From Gemmatimonas aurantiaca T-27 (lineage in GTDB: Bacteria > Gemmatimonadota > Gemmatimonadetes > Gemmatimonadales > Gemmatimonadaceae): DNA of 64,000 nt. The stretch spans positions 3,665,646-3,729,645 of the forward strand of contig NC_012489.1 in NCBI RefSeq assembly GCF_000010305.1. The letters run 5' to 3'. Positions 34,392 through 42,900 of this stretch are shown piece by piece. Position numbers and translations under genes: made by a program. Under the pieces are notes generated by a model that was given only the letters and a program-made list of their open reading frames with translations, was not told the origin of the DNA and did not search any database. Within the stretch, counting starts at the first letter, position 1, and each line of letters begins with the position of its first letter.

Positions 34392-35897
34392 CTACGCCAA
34401 TCTCCCCGGAAGCGTAAGCTCGAATACACTGCCCGAGTCATCGCTGCGCACGAGCTGCAACGAACCACCATGTGCCTGCGCAATCCACGCCGCGATCGGC
34501 AGGCCCAGACCGGCGCCGGATGCGTCGGCAAGCCCCGAACGATCGGTGGTGTGCTGCACCCGGTAGAACCGCTCGAAGATGCGCGGCTGATGTTCAGCCG
34601 GAATGCCGACACCAGTGTCAGACACTCGCACCACCGCGCCTTCATGCGGACGTGGCTGGGCTTCCACACGCACACGACCACCCGCTGGTGTGTACTTGAT
34701 GGCATTGTCGAGCAGGTTCATGACCACGCGTCGCAGCATGGCGTCATCACCCGTATACGGCACCTCGCTCATGGGGGAGAACTCCAGCGTAAGCCCTTTG
34801 GAGCGGGCAATGCCGCCGATCGCATCGACACAGTCGCCGACCAGTTCCTCGAGGAACAAGGGCACGGGGGCGATGGCCTGCTCCGCTCCATCGCGACGGG
34901 CAAGCAGGAACAGGTCACCCACAATGGATGCCAACCGGCGTGCCTCGCCGTGAATGATGCGCAGCGCCGAACGGTACTGATCAGCCGAACGATCGCTGCT
35001 CAGTGCCAGTTCACTTTCGCCGATCACAATGGCCACCGGCGTACGCAACTCGTGTGACGCATCGGCCGTGAAGCGACGACGTTGCTCGAAGGCGTCCTCC
35101 ACCCGATCGAGCAGGGCGTTGAAGGTGCGCGAAAGACGAGAAAGCTCGTCCTCCGTGGACGGCACCGGCAATCGTTCGTGCAGATTGCTGGCCGTGATCT
35201 GCTCGGCTTGCGCGCGCATGGCATCCACCGGCCGCAGGCTCGCCGCCGCCAGCCCCAGTCCACCGGCCATGGCCAGCAGCAAGGCAATCGGTACTCCGAT
35301 CCACATGGTTTCGCGCACACGGGCAAACAGCACGTCGCGTGCGGCCAGCGATTGACTCACCGCCACCACATACAACCCCCGACGTGTGGACACGGGTAGA
35401 GACACCACCCGTTCACGATGTGGATCGAGTGTCACGAGATCGGTGTCCATCAGCGCCAGCGCACGCACCGCCGATGTGCTGGCGATCTGCCATCCGGCCG
35501 CACCGCCGAAGTACCGCGTGGCGCTCGACGTGGTGTCCACCGCCAGCAGATGCAACACCGGTCCGTCGGCATTGGAGGTCCGCGCCTGAAAGATCGCCAC
35601 GCCGATGTCTCGAAACCGATGATTCTCCAGTGTGCGATCTGCCGCCCACCGCGGCGCCAGGGAATCCTGCGCAAACGCCGGCGGCACACCGGCCAATGCC
35701 AACTGCAGCGACGCAGCAACCGCATCCGCCGTGTCGGTGAGATACGCATCACTGTCGGCACGGGTGACCCGCTTGAGCACCGCGTAGGTGGCACTGCCCA
35801 TGATGAGCAGCAGGACACCGAGTGCGGCAGTGTACCACAGCGTGAGCCGCGTGCGGATGGACCAGCCGCGCGACGCCGGCATCTCAGTCGGTGACAT
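34392..35897 (-). CDS. Sensor histidine kinase (HAMP, HisKA, HATPase), CusS/QseC-like
   Basis: The protein of about 501 residues has a first membrane helix (LWYTAALGVLLLIMGSATY), a periplasmic sensor loop of about 140 residues, a second helix (MWIGVPIALLLAMAGGLGL), a HAMP linker (SLRPVDAMRAQAEQI), and HisKA with FTADASHELRTPVAIV. The ATPase domain shows NLLDNAIKYTP, DTGVGIP and GAGLGLPIA. The start is 35897 (14-bp overlap with the regulator gene) or 35882. It is the second gene of the two-component operon and faces the mprF island, which hints at envelope stress as signal; that link is inference. Confidence 0.92.
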   Translation of the reverse strand: MSPTEMPASRGWSIRTRLTLWYTAALGVLLLIMGSATYAVLKRVTRADSDAYLTDTADAVAASLQLALAGVPPAFAQDSLAPRWAADRTLENHRFRDIGVAIFQARTSNADGPVLHLLAVDTTSSATRYFGGAAGWQIASTSAVRALALMDTDLVTLDPHRERVVSLPVSTRRGLYVVAVSQSLAARDVLFARVRETMWIGVPIALLLAMAGGLGLAAASLRPVDAMRAQAEQITASNLHERLPVPSTEDELSRLSRTFNALLDRVEDAFEQRRRFTADASHELRTPVAIVIGESELALSSDRSADQYRSALRIIHGEARRLASIVGDLFLLARRDGAEQAIAPVPLFLEELVGDCVDAIGGIARSKGLTLEFSPMSEVPYTGDDAMLRRVVMNLLDNAIKYTPAGGRVRVEAQPRPHEGAVVRVSDTGVGIPAEHQPRIFERFYRVQHTTDRSGLADASGAGLGLPIAAWIAQAHGGSLQLVRSDDSGSVFELTLPGRLA

Positions 35898-36564
35898 CCG
35901 CCGACAGCAGGTACCCCGCCCCACGTCGTGTGTGCAGCAGTGGTGTATCGCTCACGCTTTCGAGCTTCTTGCGCACCCGTCCGACATAGACCTCGAGAGC
36001 ATTGGATGCGGGATCATGATTCGCGTCCCAGACATGGTCGGTCAGTTCGGCGCGCCCAATCACCCGACCCGCCTGACGGGCGAGGTACGCGAGCAGCGTG
36101 TACTCGCGTGTCGTGAGGTTGAGCGGCACACCGGCACGCGTGGCCTGCTGCGCGCGGGTATCCACGACCAGATCGCCCACCACGATGCGTTCGTCCTGCA
36201 GCACTGGCCCTCGCCGCATGATGGCTCGCAGACGGGCCAGCAACTCGTCCAGCTCGAACGGCTTCACGAGATAGTCGTCGGCCCCGGCGTCCAGTCCCGC
36301 CACGCGATCAGTGAGTGCATCACGCGCGGTCAACATCAGGATAGGTGTGCGCTTGCCGCGCTTGCGCAATTCGGCGCACACCTCGAGCCCCGACCGACGC
36401 GGCATGGTCACATCGAGAATGATGGCGTCGTAGTCGTTGACCGCCGCCTCGATGATGGCCGCCTCGCCATCGGCGACGACGTCCACGGCAAATGCACGCT
36501 CGCGCAGAGCCCGGGCGAGCAGATCGTGGAGTCGGGTATCGTCTTCCGCAAGCAGGATGCGCAT
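35884..36564 (-). CDS. OmpR-family response regulator
   Basis: The 226-residue protein has acidic pocket residues in MRILLAEDDTRL, the phosphoacceptor Asp in AIILDVTMPRRSG, the Lys in DDYLVKPFELDEL, and a winged-helix effector domain ending LEVYVGRVRKKLESVSDTPLLHTRRGAGYLL. It is first in the operon with the histidine kinase, whose start overlaps its end. A palindrome CCTG-N5-CAGG lies 17 bp upstream of its start in the region shared with the small cationic-protein gene. Confidence 0.93.
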   Translation of the reverse strand: MRILLAEDDTRLHDLLARALRERAFAVDVVADGEAAIIEAAVNDYDAIILDVTMPRRSGLEVCAELRKRGKRTPILMLTARDALTDRVAGLDAGADDYLVKPFELDELLARLRAIMRRGPVLQDERIVVGDLVVDTRAQQATRAGVPLNLTTREYTLLAYLARQAGRVIGRAELTDHVWDANHDPASNALEVYVGRVRKKLESVSDTPLLHTRRGAGYLLSADVTD

Positions 36565-36580
36565 GGGACGAACGTCGTTA

Positions 36581-36593
36581 CCTGTCGTTCAGG
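36581..36593. promoter_or_regulatory. Short palindrome in the divergent promoter of the two-component system
   Basis: CCTGTCGTTCAGG is a CCTG-N5-CAGG palindrome, and GTCGTT is directly repeated with a 10-bp period (36574 and 36584). It is placed between the response-regulator gene and the small exported-protein gene at 36688, so it could bind the regulator and control both. Evidence is positional only. Confidence 0.3.
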
Positions 36594-36687
36594 TTGAGGA
36601 ACGCAGCTTTCGGTCGCACCATCTGCGGAGCCCGGCCGGTTGACCGATTGCCCTGCGGGAGTGCCATCGAAGACTTCAGGAGATCAT

Positions 36688-36933
36688 ATGTCGGCCATCC
36701 GCGCAACTGCATCCCTCGTCGCACTCGCGTTTGCCACCGTCGCCGGCGCACAGCAGCCCGCGAAGCATGAGCCTCAGGCCGCCAAGCCACCCGCGAAGGC
36801 CGCTCCAGCCAAGCCGGTCGCGCATGACTCGACCAAGCATGCCGCGCCTGGCACCGCCGCAACGCCGGCCGGCAAGACCAGCCACGACAGCACGAAGCAC
36901 GCACCGGCCAAGCCGGCTGGCAAGAAGCCGTAA
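36688..36933 (+). CDS. Small exported Lys/Ala/Pro-rich cationic protein with HDSTKHA repeats
   Basis: The 81-residue protein has a clear signal peptide (MSAIRATASLVALAFATVAGA, cleaved before QQ) and a mature part of 60 residues. This part has ten Lys, five His, one Glu and two Asp, and contains two copies of HDSTKHA joined by Ala/Pro/Lys-rich linkers, with no predicted fold. AGGAG lies 6 nt before the ATG. It sits between a two-component operon (divergent) and mprF (convergent). Its strongly positive charge suggests binding to anionic lipids, LPS or DNA outside the cell, but this is inference. Confidence 0.78.
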   Translation: MSAIRATASLVALAFATVAGAQQPAKHEPQAAKPPAKAAPAKPVAHDSTKHAAPGTAATPAGKTSHDSTKHAPAKPAGKKP

Positions 36934-36938
36934 ACGCG

Positions 36939-36958
36939 GACGGCGCTCCGACGCCGTC
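36939..36958. terminator. Short GC-rich hairpin between convergent genes
   Basis: GACGGCG (36939-36945) pairs with CGCCGTC (36952-36958) around a 6-nt loop, 3 bp after the stop codon of the small exported protein. There is no T-run, so termination would be weak or Rho-assisted. Confidence 0.45.
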
Positions 36959-37016
36959 AGGCCCATGGCGAGTCAATCGGTCCCCCCACCGGTCGGCTCG
37001 CCGTGGTGCTTGTACG

Positions 37017-39725
37017 CTACTTGTGCACGATGCCACCGACACCGCCGGCGATCAGAGTCGCAACGTTCGCCAGCACACGTGGCAACGCGATCCCACCGGG
37101 TGACGCCAGATACCGCGGCTCCCACACGGGCGAGAACTTCTCTTTGAACGCACGCAGTCCCTGGAAGTTGTACAGCGACTCACCACGACCGTAGAGAAAC
37201 GTGCCCGCACGCGCCCACAAGGGCGCCAGTTCAGGCCGCGCCAACGCCGGATCCATGAGACCGGCGAGTGGAGTCATGCCCAGATTCGCCGCGCGATAGC
37301 CCTGCGCCTGACCCCAGAGCAACAAATGGACGAAGAGCAGGTCCATCGTACCGCGTGGGGCATCGGCCGTGCGCCGCATCAGATCCGGCGAGACTTCTCC
37401 GCCGCTGGCACCCGCCCAGATATTCGCAAACGCCACAATGCGCGTACTGCTCGGACCATGCTCGCGAATGAGCGCCATGGGAAAGTGAGACAGGTATCGC
37501 TCGTCGAAACGCCCCAGGGAGAAGCCCTTTTCGCGTGCCGTCTTGCCACCCAGCCATTCGTCGGAAATACGGCGCAGTTCCGGCAGCAGCGGAGGCACCT
37601 CCGATGCCGGCACCACCACGAACTCGAGTCCCGCCTTGTCGGCGTCCTTGAGCACGCGGCGCATCCACTTGCGTTCACCACCTTCGAGTGTGAACCCCTC
37701 GAGTGGTACCACGGCCTCTTCACCCAACTTGAGCAGCGTCAGTCCAAGGTCGATGTACAGTGGCAGTCGTTGCGGTGTCACCTGGTAGAACACCGGCCAC
37801 GCACCATGCGCATCGGCCTCCTCACGAAAGCGCCACGCCACATCGGATTGCCGCGTACCCACTCCCACCGGATCACCCATCGCAATCCAACTGCGTCCTG
37901 ACACGCCATACATCACGAACGCTTCGGCATCATCGGCAAACAGCAATGCCTTGTCGCCCAGGAGAGCGAGTGCCGGCGTGCACTCCGGCACCTGGTGGAT
38001 GACCGTATGCGCCTGTGCCAACTCCACGTCCGTGGGCAGGACCGCGTGATGCGAGGCGGGTCGAAAGAGTCGCCACAACCCCACCGTGAGCACCGCGACA
38101 ATGGTGCCGGCACTCGCCCGCAGGAAACGCGGCGCATTGCCTCGCACCGCAAACTCCCACCAGAGGTCATTCGAAAAGTCGACCCGGCGATAGGCGAAGA
38201 ACCCCAGCCAGATGCTCGCCCCTACCACACCGATCACGGCCACCATCCATCCCGGCGTGAGCAGGTTGGTGGTGAGTGCCGTGGGACGATAGAACGCGCG
38301 CCGTGACGCGACGACCGCCAGCAACACAATGCCCAGCAGCGTCGCTTCTTCCCAGTCGAGGCCTTTGAGCAGAGAGGTCGCAATGCCGAGTGTCAGCACC
38401 ACCACGGTGGCGCCCCACGCAGCATCGAGCCGCCGTCGCAGAGCCGCCCCCAACACCATCAACCCCACGCCCGCCAGACTAGCCGTGAAATGGCTGAACT
38501 CGACAAGACCAAGTGGTAGCACCGCCGTCAGGGCACGCACCCGACCATGTGCCGCCGGAGTGGCGCCGGAGAACAGCAGCATCGCGCCGCCCACGAAGGT
38601 GCTGAACCCGATCGCGGTGGGCAGCAATGGCTGCAGCATCACCGCCACACGCGTCGCACCGCCGAGCACTGTGGCGGCCGTGGACGACACCGTGCCCAGA
38701 AACTCCGGCACCCGCGCACGATGCTGCCGGAGTTCCATCGTGGCCAGCGTGATCAGGCCCATCGTGAACGGCACGAAGTAGTACACCACCCGATAGGCCA
38801 CCAGCATGGCCAGCAACTGCGCCGGGGGCGCCACACCACGCAGTGCCACGAGCATCACCGACTCGAACACACCCAGTCCGCCGGGCACGTGGCTCACGAC
38901 GGCCACGAACTGCGCCAGCACGAACACACCAAGAAACGCCAGCAGCGGCAAATCGTGACCGACTGGCAGGAGTGCATACAACACCAGTCCTGCGACCCCC
39001 CAGTCGAGCAGCGCCAACAGCACCTGCGCCACCGCCAGCTTTGGGGCCGGCACGGCAATGCGCCACCCACGCACTTCGATGCTGGTGTTCGCCCGCAGTG
39101 TGGCCCAGCCGATGTAAGCCCCAACCGACGCCAGCAGACACACGCCGAGCACCCGGGCCAGCACCACCGGCACACCCAACACGCCCAGCATGGCGTGACT
39201 TTCCAGCGACAACGCAAACCCACACACCGCCAGCACACCCACAACAAATGTGGCACTCACGAATCCCGCGGCCTGCGCGATCTGCTGCGTGGACAATCCC
39301 CACATGCTCCAGAAACGCACACGAACCGCACCACCCGTCAGCAGCGCAAACCCCAGCGTCTGGCTGAGCGCATAGGCCAACAACGAAGTGAGCGCCGCAC
39401 GTGCGATGCCCAGCGGTGTGCCCACATACCGCAGCGCCAACAGGTCGTATCCACACAACAACAGATAGGACAGCGCCGTAAGCAGTGCTGCCCGCTGCAG
39501 CGCGGCCCCGGGAATCTCCTGCAGCGACGCCCGCAGATGTGCGTACCCAGTGCCCGCGAGCTCGTGATGGACCACGAGCATGGCGCCGGCCAGCAACAGC
39601 AGCATCGCCACTGGAGGCAGCCACGCGCGCCACACCGCCGGCTGCTCTCGAGTCACGCTCGCAGAAGCGCCCGGTGCGGCTGGCGTGGATGCGGGATCGA
39701 TGGAACTCACGGATGGATTGGGCAT
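37017..39725 (-). CDS. mprF: Bifunctional aminoacyl-phosphatidylglycerol synthase/flippase MprF
   Basis: The 902-residue protein has about 13-14 membrane helices in the first 540 residues (flippase part, with GFALLTGGAVRVRFWSMWGLS and VVSHVPGGLGVFESVML). The C-terminal DUF2156 synthase domain shows SGRSWIAMGDPVG, FYQVTPQRLPLYIDLGL, RKWMRRVLKDADKAG and NFQGLRAFKEKFSPVWEPRYLA. MprF moves lysine or alanine from aminoacyl-tRNA to phosphatidylglycerol and flips the product outward, lowering surface negative charge and giving resistance to cationic peptides. The start at 39725 removes an unlikely N-terminal tail. It diverges from the gene whose product ends in an AcvB/VirJ hydrolase domain. Confidence 0.93.
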   Translation of the reverse strand: MPNPSVSSIDPASTPAAPGASASVTREQPAVWRAWLPPVAMLLLLAGAMLVVHHELAGTGYAHLRASLQEIPGAALQRAALLTALSYLLLCGYDLLALRYVGTPLGIARAALTSLLAYALSQTLGFALLTGGAVRVRFWSMWGLSTQQIAQAAGFVSATFVVGVLAVCGFALSLESHAMLGVLGVPVVLARVLGVCLLASVGAYIGWATLRANTSIEVRGWRIAVPAPKLAVAQVLLALLDWGVAGLVLYALLPVGHDLPLLAFLGVFVLAQFVAVVSHVPGGLGVFESVMLVALRGVAPPAQLLAMLVAYRVVYYFVPFTMGLITLATMELRQHRARVPEFLGTVSSTAATVLGGATRVAVMLQPLLPTAIGFSTFVGGAMLLFSGATPAAHGRVRALTAVLPLGLVEFSHFTASLAGVGLMVLGAALRRRLDAAWGATVVVLTLGIATSLLKGLDWEEATLLGIVLLAVVASRRAFYRPTALTTNLLTPGWMVAVIGVVGASIWLGFFAYRRVDFSNDLWWEFAVRGNAPRFLRASAGTIVAVLTVGLWRLFRPASHHAVLPTDVELAQAHTVIHQVPECTPALALLGDKALLFADDAEAFVMYGVSGRSWIAMGDPVGVGTRQSDVAWRFREEADAHGAWPVFYQVTPQRLPLYIDLGLTLLKLGEEAVVPLEGFTLEGGERKWMRRVLKDADKAGLEFVVVPASEVPPLLPELRRISDEWLGGKTAREKGFSLGRFDERYLSHFPMALIREHGPSSTRIVAFANIWAGASGGEVSPDLMRRTADAPRGTMDLLFVHLLLWGQAQGYRAANLGMTPLAGLMDPALARPELAPLWARAGTFLYGRGESLYNFQGLRAFKEKFSPVWEPRYLASPGGIALPRVLANVATLIAGGVGGIVHK

Positions 39726-39817
39726 TGCCACAAAGAGTCGTTGACGATCAGGAATGTACGGGCGAATGCACGACTCTGGCGCATGACCGAGGCCGTCCCT
39801 GCAAACAAGGCGGCGAA

Positions 39818-39868
39818 CCTGACAGCACCATGACACACGCGTGTGTCACGTGTTACCGCCGTGTCAGG
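39818..39868. promoter_or_regulatory. Nested operator-like palindromes between mprF and the fusion gene
   Basis: TGACACACGCGTGTGTCA (39831-39848) is a perfect 18-bp palindrome. It is enclosed by a second inverted repeat, CCTGACA (39818-39824) and TGTCAGG (39862-39868), which repeats the TGACA half-site. The location in the middle of a divergent promoter region fits a binding site for a dimeric or tetrameric regulator acting on both genes. A further inverted repeat AGAGTCGT/ACGACTCT (39734-39741, 39770-39777) lies in the mprF leader. Confidence 0.6.
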
Positions 39869-39938
39869 CGCGCCGCGGTTGTTTGCGGGCGAGCCCCGTG
39901 CCACCGATTCTCCTGCTCTGCGCTAGTCGAGGTGCGTC

Positions 39939-42900
39939 ATGTCGCAGCCCGTCAACCTGCTTCCGGTCTTTCTCGACCCCACCGGTCGTCGGTGGCGACG
40001 CATGCGGTACGCGGGCCTCGCCCTCCTGTTACTCGCCACCGTGGGCCTGTTCTACCTCGCGGTGGGCGTGCTCGTGCCGCCTGCACTCCCGGGATGGACA
40101 GGAGGTGACTCCACCATGCCGCCGACCCATCGTCGTCACCCTTCGTGGTCGACCAGACTGGCCTGGCTTCGGCATGCGGGACGTGCCGCATACTCCGGCA
40201 CGGCGACGCGTCCCTCCCGTGTCCATCATTCACACGATCCGGTGCGCCGGGCGGCACCCATCCGCGCAGGTTTTTATGTGAACTGGGACGACGATGCCTG
40301 GCAGTCGCTCACCCAACATGTGCAGCAACTCGACTGGCTCATCGCCGAGTGGGGATTTCTCCGCGCCGACACAGGCGCGCTCGAAATGCGTCCGGACCCA
40401 CGCGTGCAAACCCTATTGGCACAACAACCCGCGGATCGACGTCCACGGTTGCTCACCATGATCACCAACGTCGACAGTGGAGGCCGTGCGTTTTCCGGAG
40501 CCCGGGTCGCGACACTGGTGGCCTCGCCCCATGCACGTGCGGCATTTGTCCATAGTGTCGCACGCATGGTACAGCAGTACCATCTGGGTGGTGTGGTGAT
40601 CGATTTCGAGATGGTGCCTGCTGACGCCCATCGAGGTGTCACCACATTGCTTCGTGAGTTACGACAGACGCTCGCTCCGGCACACGCATTGGTGGCCGTC
40701 ACCGTGGCAGCCGACGCCGAACCCGCCATGCTGCAGCAGTGGTCCGCCGCCAGCGATATGGTCATCGCCATGCTGTATGACGAACACAGCAGCCGCGATG
40801 AGCCCGGCCCTGTGGCCAGTCAGGCGTGGTTCGAACGCAGTGCACGTCGCATGCTGCAGGTGATCCCGGCCAATCGCCTCATGCTCGCATTCGGTGCATT
40901 TGGCTATGAGTGGAATGATGCGGATGGTGCACCGCAGGCCACCGCCATGACGTACGCCGAGGCCATCGCGGCCGCACGGCAACACCATGTGCTGCCACAG
41001 TGGAATGCCGATCTCATGCAGCCCAGTATCCAGTGGATCGATGCCGATTCCACGGACCATGTGCTCTGGTACCTCGATGCGGTCACCAGTTGGAATGCGC
41101 TGCAATCGGCATCGTCGTTGGGCGTGGCCGGTGAGGCCGTGTGGAGGCTCGGTGCAGAAGACCCCTCGTTGTGGCGGATATTCGGCCGCAATACCAGCCC
41201 CATGGCGTGGCCGGAACTCGGACCGCTTCCGCCGGGATACGGCGTGGAGATTCAGGGCAACGGGGAGTTGTTGCGCGTCACATCGCACCCCTCAGCGGGT
41301 GAACGACAGCTCGTACACGATTCCGTGAGCGGCATGCTCACCAACGAACGATGGCTTTCACTGCCCAGTGCCTGGACCGTGGAGCGCACCGGCGCATCTC
41401 ATCCGCATCGGGTGGCACTGACCTTCGATGATGGACCGGACGACCGGTGGACGCCGATGCTGCTCGATACGCTCCGCGCCAGACACGCACAGGCCACGTT
41501 TTTTGTCATCGGAGAGCAGGTCCAGCAGCACATCGCGCTCACACGTCGCATGGCGGCCGAGGGACACGCGTTGGGCAGTCACACGTTCACACATCCCGAT
41601 CTGTCGCGTGTTTCGCCCTTTGCCACCCGGCTCGAGCTCGACGCCACCGCGCGTCTGCTGGAAGCGGTCGTGGGGCGGCACACCATGCTTTTTCGTCCAC
41701 CGTACTTCGGCGACGCGGAGCCCAGCACGATCGACGAACTTGAACCGGTGGAAGCCGCCACTGCACTGGGCTACCTCACGGCCGGTGTGCACATCGACAG
41801 CGACGACTGGAAGCGCCCCGGCGTGACAGCGATCATTGCCCGCACCCTGCATCAGCGGGAACGCGGCAACATCGTGCTGCTGCACGACGGAGGTGGCGAC
41901 CGGGCGCAAACCGTGGCCGCCGTGGGGCCTCTCATCGACTCGCTGCGCGCACGCGGCGACACCATCGTACCACTCGAAGCACTGGTAGACGCGCCCATGC
42001 AGACGTTCATGCCGCCGCTTTCCCCGGAAAGTGCTCGGCATCGTTGGCTGGCCTTGGGCGGCTACAGCGCGGTCAGTGCCTTGGAATGGCTGATCGTCAC
42101 CACGCTGACCGTGGCCGTGTCGATGGGTGTCGTGCGCATGCTGTTGCTCACCGCACTGGCCATTCGGCAACGCTGGCAGTCGGCACACCATCCATTGCCC
42201 ATCACCTTCGCGCCATCGGTGAGTGTGATCGTCCCGGCCTACCGGGAACAGTCGGTGATTGTCGCCACCGTGCACAGTCTGCTGCAGCAACAGTATGCCG
42301 GCGCACTCGAGATCATCGTGGTGGATGATGGCTCTCCCGATGATACCTATGCCATCGCGCGCAATACCTTTGCGGCCGACAAGCGGGTGATGGTGCTGAC
42401 CAAGCCGAACGGCGGTAAGGCGTCAGCGCTCAACCTCGGCATTGCCCGTGCGCATGGCGAGGTCATCGTGGGGCTCGATGCCGACACGGTCTTTGCCCCC
42501 GACGCCATCGCAGAGCTGGTGCAACCATTGCGTGATCCGCAGGTGGGAGCGGTCGCGGGCAATGCTAAGGTCGGAAATCGGATCAATCTCGTGACCCGTT
42601 GGCAGGCGGTGGAATACATCACCAGCCAGAACCTCGACCGTCGCGCCTTCACCAACCTGAATGCCATCACGGTGGTACCCGGCGCTATCGGTGCCTGGCG
42701 CGCTTCGGCCGTGCGCGAGGCGGGGGGATTCACGCAAGACACGCTGGCCGAAGATCAGGATCTCACGATCACGCTGCGGCGACGCGGCTGGCGCATCGCC
42801 TACGCCGATGCCGCCGTGGCGTACACCGAAGCGCCAGACTCGCTGCGCACACTCGCACGGCAGCGTTTCCGCTGGGCATTCGGCACACTGCAGTGCGCCT

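Noticed and set aside
36439-36643. Small open frame on the plus strand over the response-regulator start
   Set aside because: It is antisense to the receiver domain and has no ribosome binding site.
38547-39833. 428-codon open frame on the plus strand, His/Gln-rich
   Set aside because: It is the antisense frame of the MprF flippase domain; composition is that of reverse-complemented membrane helices.
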